From Triglochin maritima (lineage: Eukaryota; Streptophyta; Magnoliopsida; Alismatales; Juncaginaceae), in the NCBI GenBank assembly GCA_963682175.1, contig CAVMKL010000054.1:1-64000 (forward strand): a DNA stretch of 64,000 nucleotides, read 5' to 3'. The notes beneath the pieces are model-generated. The model was not told the DNA's origin. It searched no databases and saw only the letters and a list, made by a program, of their open reading frames with translations. Of the stretch, positions 1 through 9,560 are shown in pieces (position 1 is the stretch's first letter; each line of letters starts with the position of its first letter). A program made the translations under genes and the position numbers.

Positions 1-9
1 CGTAGTAGT

Positions 10-15
10 AAAAAA
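10..15 (-). terminator. Second T-run (T6), likely backup Pol III terminator
   Basis: Six T residues on the RNA-like strand start 41 nt past the gene end (504-509 in the next unit). A longer run is a stronger Pol III stop than TTTT, so it probably catches read-through. A third run, T5, lies at 466-470 in the first full spacer. Confidence 0.6.
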
Positions 16-30
16 GACGCGCGCGCCCTT

Positions 31-74
31 AGTCCTCGTGCCTCTCGCGACAAAAGGAGTGCAACACGAGGACT
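31..74. repeat. 10-bp perfect inverted repeat spanning 5S 3' end and terminator (copy 1)
   Basis: Plus-strand arm AGTCCTCGTG (31-40) is the exact reverse complement of CACGAGGACT (65-74), separated by 24 bp. The right arm is RNA positions 101-110; the left arm is in the downstream spacer beyond TTTT. In the second unit the arms are at 525-534 and 559-568. Correctly ended RNA lacks the second arm; only read-through RNA could form the hairpin. Confidence 0.85.
52..55 (-). terminator. RNA polymerase III terminator TTTT after copy 1
   Basis: Four T residues on the RNA-like strand follow the last base of the gene without a gap. This is the minimum Pol III stop signal. The same run follows every 5S gene in the window. 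Confidence 0.85.
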
Positions 75-174
75 TCCCAGGAGGTCACCCATCCTAGTAC
101 TACTCTCGCCCAAGCACGCTTAACTACGGAGTTCTGATGGGATCCGGTGCTTTAGTGCTGGTATGATCGCACCC
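56..174 (-). rRNA. 5S rRNA: 5S rRNA gene, copy 1 (reference copy)
   Basis: Encodes the 119-nt 5S rRNA of the large cytosolic ribosomal subunit. The RNA 5' end is at 174 and the 3' end at 56. Visible features: BamHI site at RNA 30-35; box A near 50-64, intermediate element near 67-72 and box C near 80-98, the internal promoter bound by TFIIIA; and a terminal stem in which positions 1-9 pair with 110-118, including G3-C116 and G-U wobbles at 2-117, 7-112 and 9-110. Position 49 is T, where monocots usually have A and eudicots usually C; it is T in all 129 copies. TTTT at 52-55 (minus strand) follows directly. The ends are set by homology and by the length typical of plant 5S (about 119-120 nt), so they may be off by a base. 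Later entries give only differences from this copy. Confidence 0.98.
77..125 (-). promoter_or_regulatory. Internal control region of 5S gene (box A, IE, box C), shown for copy 1
   Basis: Box A is at about 111-125 (RNA 50-64, starting AGTTAAGCGTGC), the intermediate element at about 103-108, and box C at about 77-95 (RNA 80-98, GGATGGGTGACC core). The boundaries are taken from the Arabidopsis 5S promoter map and applied by position. All three match land-plant 5S genes. Only C95T (genes 60, 61, 77) changes a base inside them; C47T and G48T lie just before box A. Confidence 0.85.
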
Positions 175-208
175 GTTAGTAGTGTCTCTCCGAATGCAGT
201 CATTCTAT
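175..208 (-). promoter_or_regulatory. 5S upstream flank, weak match to the plant -28/-12/-1 elements (copy 1)
   Basis: Arabidopsis 5S genes use TATATA at about -28, GC at -12 and C at -1. Here C at -1 (175) is present, but -12/-11 reads GA, not GC, and the only AT-rich word is ATAGAAT at -34 to -28 (202-208). The same flank is found at the standard copies I read, so it is this species' normal sequence. Whether ATAGAAT acts as the TATA-like element is inference. Confidence 0.5.
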
Positions 209-280
209 CACGTCGCGCACCTTGCGACCATTCTCGCGCCACGGTCGTCCGATCAGGGAGTTCCAGCTCACGTTTGAATT

Positions 281-300
281 CTCGCGAAATCGCAACACGA
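281..300 (-). repeat. Second, shorter partial copy of the 5S 3' flank (first unit)
   Basis: CTCGCGA (281-287) and GCAACACGA (292-300) repeat, in the same order and orientation, CTCGCGA (44-50) and GCAACACGA (61-69) around the end of gene 1, with a 4-bp gap here against 10 bp there. This could be an old duplication or chance similarity in a CG-rich sequence. Confidence 0.4.
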
Positions 301-324
301 AGATGCAACTTGGGCTTAAGATGA

Positions 325-386
325 ATGCAATATTTTTTTATTATTTACCATTGTATAGATATTGGTTTAATAGAGTAGGTGAATGC
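325..386. repeat. AT-rich spacer block between TGAATGC direct repeats (first unit)
   Basis: TGAATGC occurs at 322-328 and again at 380-386, enclosing a 51-bp segment far richer in A and T than the rest of the unit, including a run of seven T. It lies about 155-205 bp upstream of gene 1. No terminal inverted repeats or coding potential are visible. Confidence 0.6.
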
Positions 387-465
387 TTGCGAAATCCACC
401 TCGCACTCGCGTTGCGCTTGAGCTCATCGAGGGTTGTTGGCCCCTGCACCGTGTCGTGTCGCTGC

Positions 466-486
466 AAAAATGGTGGCAACACGAGG
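466..486 (-). repeat. Partial copy of the 5S 3' end inside the spacer (A-type, first unit)
   Basis: On the plus strand, AAAA, five bases, then GCAACACGAGG reproduces the arrangement AAAA-ggagt-GCAACACGAGG at the 3' end of the gene (52-71). Sixteen of 20 aligned bases agree, including an 11-bp identical block and the T-run at the same distance. It looks like a remnant duplication of the gene end with its terminator. Confidence 0.6.
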
Positions 487-549
487 GCAGTCGTCGTAGT
501 AGTAAAAAAGACGCGCGCGCCCTTAGTCCTCGTGCCTCTCGCGACAAAA

Positions 550-668
550 GGAGTGCAACACGAGGACTTCCCAGGAGGTCACCCATCCTAGTACTACTCT
601 CGCCCAAGCACGCTTAACTACGGAGTTCTGATGGGATCCGGTGCTTTAGTGCTGGTATGATGGCACCC
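550..668 (-). rRNA. 5S rRNA: 5S rRNA gene, copy 2
   Basis: Carries G7C (662), which replaces the G7-U112 wobble of the terminal stem with a C/U mismatch. First full unit of the window lies around it. Confidence 0.98.
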
Positions 669-1043
669 GTTAGTAGTGTCTCTCCGAATGCAGTCATTCT
701 ATCACGTCGCGCACCTTGCGACCATTCTCGCGCCACGGTCGTCCGATCAGGGAGTTCCAGCTCACGTTTGAATTCTCGCGAAATCGCAACACGAAGATGC
801 AACTTGGGCTTAAGATGAATGCAATATTTTTTTATTATTTACCATTGTATAGATATTGGTTTAATAGAGTAGGTGAATGCTTGCGAAATCCACCTCGCAC
901 TCGCGTTGCGCTTGAGCTCATCGAGGGTTGTTGGCCCCTGCACCGTGTCGTGTCGCTGCAAAAATGGTGGCAACACGAGGGCAGACGTCGTAGTAGTAAA
1001 AAAGACGCGCGCGCCCTTAGTCCTCGTGCCTCTCGCGACAAAA

Positions 1044-1162
1044 GGAGTGCAACACGAGGACTTCCCAGGAGGTCACCCATCCTAGTACTACTCTCGCCCA
1101 AGCACGCTTAACTACGGAGTTCTGATGGGATCCGGTGCTTTAGTGCTGGTATGATCGCACCC
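1044..1162 (-). rRNA. 5S rRNA: 5S rRNA gene, copy 3
   Basis: Gene as copy 1. Downstream spacer has the A allele (985). Confidence 0.98.
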
Positions 1163-1537
1163 GTTAGTAGTGTCTCTCCGAATGCAGTCATTCTATCACG
1201 TCGCGCACCTTGCGACCATTCTCGCGCCACGGTCGTCCGATCAGGGAGTTCCAGCTCACGTTTGAATTCTCGCGAAATCGCAACACGAAGATGCAACTTG
1301 GGCTTAAGATGAATGCAATATTTTTTTATTATTTACCATTGTATAGATATTGGTTTAATAGAGTAGGTGAATGCTTGCGAAATCCACCTCGCACTCGCGT
1401 TGCGCTTGAGCTCATCGAGGGTTGTTGGCCCCTGCACCGTGTCGTGTCGCTGCAAAAATGGTGGCAACACGAGGGCAGTCGTCGTAGTAGTAAAAAAGAC
1501 GCGCGCGCCCTTAGTCCTCGTGCCTCTCGCGACAAAA

Positions 1538-1656
1538 GGAGTGCAACACGAGGACTTCCCAGGAGGTCACCCATCCTAGTACTACTCTCGCCCAAGCACG
1601 CTTAACTACGGAGTTCTGATGGGATCCGGTGCTTTAGTGCTGGTATGATCGCACCC
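1538..1656 (-). rRNA. 5S rRNA: 5S rRNA gene, copy 4
   Basis: Gene as copy 1; spacer T allele. Confidence 0.98.
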
Positions 1657-2031
1657 GTTAGTAGTGTCTCTCCGAATGCAGTCATTCTATCACGTCGCGC
1701 ACCTTGCGACCATTCTCGCGCCACGGTCGTCCGATCAGGGAGTTCCAGCTCACGTTTGAATTCTCGCGAAATCGCAACACGAAGATGCAACTTGGGCTTA
1801 AGATGAATGCAATATTTTTTTATTATTTACCATTGTATAGATATTGGTTTAATAGAGTAGGTGAATGCTTGCGAAATCCACCTCGCACTCGCGTTGCGCT
1901 TGAGCTCATCGAGGGTTGTTGGCCCCTGCACCGTGTCGTGTCGCTGCAAAAATGGTGGCAACACGAGGGCAGACGTCGTAGTAGTAAAAAAGACGCGCGC
2001 GCCCTTAGTCCTCGTGCCTCTCGCGACAAAA

Positions 2032-2150
2032 GGAGTGCAACACGAGGACTTCCCAGGAGGTCACCCATCCTAGTACTACTCTCGCCCAAGCACGCTTAAC
2101 TACGGAGTTCTGATGGGATCCGGTGCTTTAGTGCTGGTATGATCGCACCC
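2032..2150 (-). rRNA. 5S rRNA: 5S rRNA gene, copy 5
   Basis: Gene as copy 1. Downstream spacer A allele (1973). Confidence 0.98.
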
Positions 2151-2525
2151 GTTAGTAGTGTCTCTCCGAATGCAGTCATTCTATCACGTCGCGCACCTTG
2201 CGACCATTCTCGCGCCACGGTCGTCCGATCAGGGAGTTCCAGCTCACGTTTGAATTCTCGCGAAATCGCAACACGAAGATGCAACTTGGGCTTAAGATGA
2301 ATGCAATATTTTTTTATTATTTACCATTGTATAGATATTGGTTTAATAGAGTAGGTGAATGCTTGCGAAATCCACCTCGCACTCGCGTTGCGCTTGAGCT
2401 CATCGAGGGTTGTTGGCCCCTGCACCGTGTCGTGTCGCTGCAAAAATGGTGGCAACACGAGGGCAGACGTCGTAGTAGTAAAAAAGACGCGCGCGCCCTT
2501 AGTCCTCGTGCCTCTCGCGACAAAA

Positions 2526-2644
2526 GGAGTGCAACACGAGGACTTCCCAGGAGGTCACCCATCCTAGTACTACTCTCGCCCAAGCACGCTTAACTACGGA
2601 GTTCTGATGGGATCCGGTGCTTTAGTGCTGGTATGATCGCACCC
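2526..2644 (-). rRNA. 5S rRNA: 5S rRNA gene, copy 6
   Basis: Gene as copy 1. Downstream spacer A allele (2467); with copy 5, the only two neighbouring A spacers in the window. Confidence 0.98.
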
Positions 2645-3019
2645 GTTAGTAGTGTCTCTCCGAATGCAGTCATTCTATCACGTCGCGCACCTTGCGACCA
2701 TTCTCGCGCCACGGTCGTCCGATCAGGGAGTTCCAGCTCACGTTTGAATTCTCGCGAAATCGCAACACGAAGATGCAACTTGGGCTTAAGATGAATGCAA
2801 TATTTTTTTATTATTTACCATTGTATAGATATTGGTTTAATAGAGTAGGTGAATGCTTGCGAAATCCACCTCGCACTCGCGTTGCGCTTGAGCTCATCGA
2901 GGGTTGTTGGCCCCTGCACCGTGTCGTGTCGCTGCAAAAATGGTGGCAACACGAGGGCAGTCGTCGTAGTAGTAAAAAAGACGCGCGCGCCCTTAGTCCT
3001 CGTGCCTCTCGCGACAAAA

Positions 3020-3138
3020 GGAGTGCAACACGAGGACTTCCCAGGAGGTCACCCATCCTAGTACTACTCTCGCCCAAGCACGCTTAACTACGGAGTTCTG
3101 ATGGGATCCGGTGCTTTAGTGCTGGTATGATCGCACCC
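3020..3138 (-). rRNA. 5S rRNA: 5S rRNA gene, copy 7
   Basis: Gene as copy 1; spacer T allele. Confidence 0.98.
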
Positions 3139-3513
3139 GTTAGTAGTGTCTCTCCGAATGCAGTCATTCTATCACGTCGCGCACCTTGCGACCATTCTCG
3201 CGCCACGGTCGTCCGATCAGGGAGTTCCAGCTCACGTTTGAATTCTCGCGAAATCGCAACACGAAGATGCAACTTGGGCTTAAGATGAATGCAATATTTT
3301 TTTATTATTTACCATTGTATAGATATTGGTTTAATAGAGTAGGTGAATGCTTGCGAAATCCACCTCGCACTCGCGTTGCGCTTGAGCTCATCGAGGGTTG
3401 TTGGCCCCTGCACCGTGTCGTGTCGCTGCAAAAATGGTGGCAACACGAGGGCAGACGTCGTAGTAGTAAAAAAGACGCGCGCGCCCTTAGTCCTCGTGCC
3501 TCTCGCGACAAAA

Positions 3514-3632
3514 GGAGTGCAACACGAGGACTTCCCAGGAGGTCACCCATCCTAGTACTACTCTCGCCCAAGCACGCTTAACTACGGAGTTCTGATGGGA
3601 TCCGGTGCTTTAGTGCTGGTATGATGGCACCC
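3514..3632 (-). rRNA. 5S rRNA: 5S rRNA gene, copy 8
   Basis: G7C (3626) together with the spacer A allele (3455). Confidence 0.98.
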
Positions 3633-4007
3633 GTTAGTAGTGTCTCTCCGAATGCAGTCATTCTATCACGTCGCGCACCTTGCGACCATTCTCGCGCCAC
3701 GGTCGTCCGATCAGGGAGTTCCAGCTCACGTTTGAATTCTCGCGAAATCGCAACACGAAGATGCAACTTGGGCTTAAGATGAATGCAATATTTTTTTATT
3801 ATTTACCATTGTATAGATATTGGTTTAATAGAGTAGGTGAATGCTTGCGAAATCCACCTCGCACTCGCGTTGCGCTTGAGCTCATCGAGGGTTGTTGGCC
3901 CCTGCACCGTGTCGTGTCGCTGCAAAAATGGTGGCAACACGAGGGCAGTCGTCGTAGTAGTAAAAAAGACGCGCGCGCCCTTAGTCCTCGTGCCTCTCGC
4001 GACAAAA

Positions 4008-4126
4008 GGAGTGCAACACGAGGACTTCCCAGGAGGTCACCCATCCTAGTACTACTCTCGCCCAAGCACGCTTAACTACGGAGTTCTGATGGGATCCGGT
4101 GCTTTAGTGCTGGTATGATCGCACCC
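4008..4126 (-). rRNA. 5S rRNA: 5S rRNA gene, copy 9
   Basis: Gene as copy 1; spacer T allele. Confidence 0.98.
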
Positions 4127-4501
4127 GTTAGTAGTGTCTCTCCGAATGCAGTCATTCTATCACGTCGCGCACCTTGCGACCATTCTCGCGCCACGGTCGT
4201 CCGATCAGGGAGTTCCAGCTCACGTTTGAATTCTCGCGAAATCGCAACACGAAGATGCAACTTGGGCTTAAGATGAATGCAATATTTTTTTATTATTTAC
4301 CATTGTATAGATATTGGTTTAATAGAGTAGGTGAATGCTTGCGAAATCCACCTCGCACTCGCGTTGCGCTTGAGCTCATCGAGGGTTGTTGGCCCCTGCA
4401 CCGTGTCGTGTCGCTGCAAAAATGGTGGCAACACGAGGGCAGTCGTCGTAGTAGTAAAAAAGACGCGCGCGCCCTTAGTCCTCGTGCCTCTCGCGACAAA
4501 A

Positions 4502-4620
4502 GGAGTGCAACACGAGGACTTCCCAGGAGGTCACCCATCCTAGTACTACTCTCGCCCAAGCACGCTTAACTACGGAGTTCTGATGGGATCCGGTGCTTTA
4601 GTGCTGGTATGATCGCACCC
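4502..4620 (-). rRNA. 5S rRNA: 5S rRNA gene, copy 10
   Basis: Gene as copy 1; spacer T allele. Confidence 0.98.
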
Positions 4621-4995
4621 GTTAGTAGTGTCTCTCCGAATGCAGTCATTCTATCACGTCGCGCACCTTGCGACCATTCTCGCGCCACGGTCGTCCGATC
4701 AGGGAGTTCCAGCTCACGTTTGAATTCTCGCGAAATCGCAACACGAAGATGCAACTTGGGCTTAAGATGAATGCAATATTTTTTTATTATTTACCATTGT
4801 ATAGATATTGGTTTAATAGAGTAGGTGAATGCTTGCGAAATCCACCTCGCACTCGCGTTGCGCTTGAGCTCATCGAGGGTTGTTGGCCCCTGCACCGTGT
4901 CGTGTCGCTGCAAAAATGGTGGCAACACGAGGGCAGACGTCGTAGTAGTAAAAAAGACGCGCGCGCCCTTAGTCCTCGTGCCTCTCGCGACAAAA

Positions 4996-5114
4996 GGAGT
5001 GCAACACGAGGACTTCCCAGGAGGTCACCCATCCTAGTACTACTCTCGCCCAAGCACGCTTAACTACGGAGTTCTGATGGGATCCGGTGCTTTAGTGCTG
5101 GTATGATCGCACCC
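4996..5114 (-). rRNA. 5S rRNA: 5S rRNA gene, copy 11
   Basis: Gene as copy 1. Spacer A allele (4937). Confidence 0.98.
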
Positions 5115-5489
5115 GTTAGTAGTGTCTCTCCGAATGCAGTCATTCTATCACGTCGCGCACCTTGCGACCATTCTCGCGCCACGGTCGTCCGATCAGGGAG
5201 TTCCAGCTCACGTTTGAATTCTCGCGAAATCGCAACACGAAGATGCAACTTGGGCTTAAGATGAATGCAATATTTTTTTATTATTTACCATTGTATAGAT
5301 ATTGGTTTAATAGAGTAGGTGAATGCTTGCGAAATCCACCTCGCACTCGCGTTGCGCTTGAGCTCATCGAGGGTTGTTGGCCCCTGCACCGTGTCGTGTC
5401 GCTGCAAAAATGGTGGCAACACGAGGGCAGTCGTCGTAGTAGTAAAAAAGACGCGCGCGCCCTTAGTCCTCGTGCCTCTCGCGACAAAA

Positions 5490-5608
5490 GGAGTGCAACA
5501 CGAGGACTTCCCAGGAGGTCACCCATCCTAGTACTACTCTCGCCCAAGCACGCTTAACTACGGAGTTCTGATGGGATCCGGTGCTTTAGTGCTGGTATGA
5601 TCGCACCC
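5490..5608 (-). rRNA. 5S rRNA: 5S rRNA gene, copy 12
   Basis: Gene as copy 1; spacer T allele. Confidence 0.98.
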
Positions 5609-5983
5609 GTTAGTAGTGTCTCTCCGAATGCAGTCATTCTATCACGTCGCGCACCTTGCGACCATTCTCGCGCCACGGTCGTCCGATCAGGGAGTTCCAG
5701 CTCACGTTTGAATTCTCGCGAAATCGCAACACGAAGATGCAACTTGGGCTTAAGATGAATGCAATATTTTTTTATTATTTACCATTGTATAGATATTGGT
5801 TTAATAGAGTAGGTGAATGCTTGCGAAATCCACCTCGCACTCGCGTTGCGCTTGAGCTCATCGAGGGTTGTTGGCCCCTGCACCGTGTCGTGTCGCTGCA
5901 AAAATGGTGGCAACACGAGGGCAGTCGTCGTAGTAGTAAAAAAGACGCGCGCGCCCTTAGTCCTCGTGCCTCTCGCGACAAAA

Positions 5984-6102
5984 GGAGTGCAACACGAGGA
6001 CTTCCCAGGAGGTCACCCATCCTAGTACTACTCTCGCCCAAGCACGCTTAACTACGGAGTTCTGATGGGATCCGGTGCTTTAGTGCTGGTATGATGGCAC
6101 CC
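5984..6102 (-). rRNA. 5S rRNA: 5S rRNA gene, copy 13
   Basis: G7C (6096); spacer T allele. Confidence 0.98.
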
Positions 6103-6477
6103 GTTAGTAGTGTCTCTCCGAATGCAGTCATTCTATCACGTCGCGCACCTTGCGACCATTCTCGCGCCACGGTCGTCCGATCAGGGAGTTCCAGCTCACG
6201 TTTGAATTCTCGCGAAATCGCAACACGAAGATGCAACTTGGGCTTAAGATGAATGCAATATTTTTTTATTATTTACCATTGTATAGATATTGGTTTAATA
6301 GAGTAGGTGAATGCTTGCGAAATCCACCTCGCACTCGCGTTGCGCTTGAGCTCATCGAGGGTTGTTGGCCCCTGCACCGTGTCGTGTCGCTGCAAAAATG
6401 GTGGCAACACGAGGGCAGACGTCGTAGTAGTAAAAAAGACGCGCGCGCCCTTAGTCCTCGTGCCTCTCGCGACAAAA

Positions 6478-6596
6478 GGAGTGCAACACGAGGACTTCCC
6501 AGGAGGTCACCCATCCTAGTACTACTCTCGCCCAAGCACGCTTAACTACGGAGTTCTGATGGGATCCGGTGCTTTAGTGCTGGTATGATCGCACCC
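6478..6596 (-). rRNA. 5S rRNA: 5S rRNA gene, copy 14
   Basis: Gene as copy 1. Spacer A allele (6419). Confidence 0.98.
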
Positions 6597-6971
6597 GTTA
6601 GTAGTGTCTCTCCGAATGCAGTCATTCTATCACGTCGCGCACCTTGCGACCATTCTCGCGCCACGGTCGTCCGATCAGGGAGTTCCAGCTCACGTTTGAA
6701 TTCTCGCGAAATCGCAACACGAAGATGCAACTTGGGCTTAAGATGAATGCAATATTTTTTTATTATTTACCATTGTATAGATATTGGTTTAATAGAGTAG
6801 GTGAATGCTTGCGAAATCCACCTCGCACTCGCGTTGCGCTTGAGCTCATCGAGGGTTGTTGGCCCCTGCACCGTGTCGTGTCGCTGCAAAAATGGTGGCA
6901 ACACGAGGGCAGTCGTCGTAGTAGTAAAAAAGACGCGCGCGCCCTTAGTCCTCGTGCCTCTCGCGACAAAA

Positions 6972-7090
6972 GGAGTGCAACACGAGGACTTCCCAGGAGG
7001 TCACCCATCCTAGTACTACTCTCGCCCAAGCACGCTTAACTACGGAGTTCTGATGGGATCCGGTGCTTTAGTGCTGGTATGATCGCACCC
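6972..7090 (-). rRNA. 5S rRNA: 5S rRNA gene, copy 15
   Basis: Gene as copy 1; spacer T allele. Confidence 0.98.
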
Positions 7091-7465
7091 GTTAGTAGTG
7101 TCTCTCCGAATGCAGTCATTCTATCACGTCGCGCACCTTGCGACCATTCTCGCGCCACGGTCGTCCGATCAGGGAGTTCCAGCTCACGTTTGAATTCTCG
7201 CGAAATCGCAACACGAAGATGCAACTTGGGCTTAAGATGAATGCAATATTTTTTTATTATTTACCATTGTATAGATATTGGTTTAATAGAGTAGGTGAAT
7301 GCTTGCGAAATCCACCTCGCACTCGCGTTGCGCTTGAGCTCATCGAGGGTTGTTGGCCCCTGCACCGTGTCGTGTCGCTGCAAAAATGGTGGCAACACGA
7401 GGGCAGACGTCGTAGTAGTAAAAAAGACGCGCGCGCCCTTAGTCCTCGTGCCTCTCGCGACAAAA

Positions 7466-7584
7466 GGAGTGCAACACGAGGACTTCCCAGGAGGTCACCC
7501 ATCCTAGTACTACTCTCGCCCAAGCACGCTTAACTACGGAGTTCTGATGGGATCCGGTGCTTTAGTGCTGGTATGATGGCACCC
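7466..7584 (-). rRNA. 5S rRNA: 5S rRNA gene, copy 16
   Basis: G7C (7578) with spacer A allele (7407). Confidence 0.98.
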
Positions 7585-7959
7585 GTTAGTAGTGTCTCTC
7601 CGAATGCAGTCATTCTATCACGTCGCGCACCTTGCGACCATTCTCGCGCCACGGTCGTCCGATCAGGGAGTTCCAGCTCACGTTTGAATTCTCGCGAAAT
7701 CGCAACACGAAGATGCAACTTGGGCTTAAGATGAATGCAATATTTTTTTATTATTTACCATTGTATAGATATTGGTTTAATAGAGTAGGTGAATGCTTGC
7801 GAAATCCACCTCGCACTCGCGTTGCGCTTGAGCTCATCGAGGGTTGTTGGCCCCTGCACCGTGTCGTGTCGCTGCAAAAATGGTGGCAACACGAGGGCAG
7901 TCGTCGTAGTAGTAAAAAAGACGCGCGCGCCCTTAGTCCTCGTGCCTCTCGCGACAAAA

Positions 7960-8078
7960 GGAGTGCAACACGAGGACTTCCCAGGAGGTCACCCATCCTA
8001 GTACTACTCTCGCCCAAGCACGCTTAACTACGGAGTTCTGATGGGATCCGGTGCTTTAGTGCTGGTATGATCGCACCC
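7960..8078 (-). rRNA. 5S rRNA: 5S rRNA gene, copy 17
   Basis: Gene as copy 1; spacer T allele. Confidence 0.98.
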
Positions 8079-8453
8079 GTTAGTAGTGTCTCTCCGAATG
8101 CAGTCATTCTATCACGTCGCGCACCTTGCGACCATTCTCGCGCCACGGTCGTCCGATCAGGGAGTTCCAGCTCACGTTTGAATTCTCGCGAAATCGCAAC
8201 ACGAAGATGCAACTTGGGCTTAAGATGAATGCAATATTTTTTTATTATTTACCATTGTATAGATATTGGTTTAATAGAGTAGGTGAATGCTTGCGAAATC
8301 CACCTCGCACTCGCGTTGCGCTTGAGCTCATCGAGGGTTGTTGGCCCCTGCACCATGTCGTGTCGCTGCAAAAATGGTGGCAACACGAGGGCAGTCGTCG
8401 TAGTAGTAAAAAAGACGCGCGCGCCCTTAGTCCTCGTGCCTCTCGCGACAAAA

Positions 8454-8572
8454 GGAGTGCAACACGAGGACTTCCCAGGAGGTCACCCATCCTAGTACTA
8501 CTCTCGCCCAAGCACGCTTAACTACGGAGTTCTGATGGGATCCGGTGCTTTAGTGCTGGTATGATCGCACCC
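8454..8572 (-). rRNA. 5S rRNA: 5S rRNA gene, copy 18
   Basis: Gene as copy 1. Downstream spacer has a private plus-strand G-to-A change at 8355, in a CG site. Confidence 0.98.
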
Positions 8573-8947
8573 GTTAGTAGTGTCTCTCCGAATGCAGTCA
8601 TTCTATCACGTCGCGCACCTTGCGACCATTCTCGCGCCACGGTCGTCCGATCAGGGAGTTCCAGCTCACGTTTGAATTCTCGCGAAATCGCAACACGAAG
8701 ATGCAACTTGGGCTTAAGATGAATGCAATATTTTTTTATTATTTACCATTGTATAGATATTGGTTTAATAGAGTAGGTGAATGCTTGCGAAATCCACCTC
8801 GCACTCGCGTTGCGCTTGAGCTCATCGAGGGTTGTTGGCCCCTGCACCGTGTCGTGTCGCTGCAAAAATGGTGGCAACACGAGGGCAGACGTCGTAGTAG
8901 TAAAAAAGACGCGCGCGCCCTTAGTCCTCGTGCCTCTCGCGACAAAA

Positions 8948-9066
8948 GGAGTGCAACACGAGGACTTCCCAGGAGGTCACCCATCCTAGTACTACTCTCG
9001 CCCAAGCACGCTTAACTACGGAGTTCTGATGGGATCCGGTGCTTTAGTGCTGGTATGATCGCACCC
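8948..9066 (-). rRNA. 5S rRNA: 5S rRNA gene, copy 19
   Basis: Gene as copy 1. Spacer A allele (8889). Confidence 0.98.
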
Positions 9067-9441
9067 GTTAGTAGTGTCTCTCCGAATGCAGTCATTCTAT
9101 CACGTCGCGCACCTTGCGACCATTCTCGCGCCACGGTCGTCCGATCAGGGAGTTCCAGCTCACGTTTGAATTCTCGCGAAATCGCAACACGAAGATGCAA
9201 CTTGGGCTTAAGATGAATGCAATATTTTTTTATTATTTACCATTGTATAGATATTGGTTTAATAGAGTAGGTGAATGCTTGCGAAATCCACCTCGCACTC
9301 GCGTTGCGCTTGAGCTCATCGAGGGTTGTTGGCCCCTGCACCGTGTCGTGTCGCTGCAAAAATGGTGGCAACACGAGGGCAGTCGTCGTAGTAGTAAAAA
9401 AGACGCGCGCGCCCTTAGTCCTCGTGCCTCTCGCGACAAAA

Positions 9442-9560
9442 GGAGTGCAACACGAGGACTTCCCAGGAGGTCACCCATCCTAGTACTACTCTCGCCCAAG
9501 CACGCTTAACTACGGAGTTCTGATGGGATCCGGTGCTTTAGTGCTGGTATGATCGCACCC
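9442..9560 (-). rRNA. 5S rRNA: 5S rRNA gene, copy 20
   Basis: Gene as copy 1; spacer T allele. Confidence 0.98.

Larger units (their letters stand above)
175..549 (-). repeat. 5S intergenic spacer, consensus 375 bp (first complete copy)
   Basis: This is the spacer between genes 1 and 2 and stands for all 128 spacers. Read on the minus strand away from gene 1 (upstream direction): a CG-rich flank at 175-300, an AT-rich block at about 328-380, then a GC-rich part at 381-549 that is the downstream flank of gene 2. It contains a GTGTC tandem pair at 451-460, T-runs (minus strand) at 466-470, 504-509 and 546-549, and an alternating CG tract at 512-519. A common T/A polymorphism sits at 491; the A allele creates an AatII site. 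No gene is visible in it. The open frames on both strands are identical in every unit, overlap the 5S gene antisense, and show no sign of selection as protein. Confidence 0.95.

Noticed and set aside
120..308. A 62-codon minus-strand frame in every unit
   Set aside because: It overlaps the 5' half of the 5S RNA gene on the same strand; the sequence is explained by the rRNA gene and its flank.
322..386. AT-rich block as a promoter for a Pol II transcript
   Set aside because: It contains TATA-like and CAAT-like words by composition alone; no downstream gene exists for it to serve.
509..520. Alternating CG tract as a Z-DNA or regulatory element
   Set aside because: Only about eight bases of strict alternation; too short to claim more than local CG richness.
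341..607. An 88-codon minus-strand frame and a 70-codon plus-strand frame (379-591) in every unit
   Set aside because: Spacer translation only; variants such as the spacer T/A change alter residues freely and the indel units break or shift the frames.
222..617. A 131-codon plus-strand open frame repeated in almost every unit, with a 240-codon version at 29861-30583
   Set aside because: It runs antisense through the 3' half of the 5S gene and across the spacer, recurs only because the DNA repeats, has arginine/serine-rich low-complexity ends, and resembles no protein family I recognise. The 240-codon form is just two copies fused by the 167-bp deletion.
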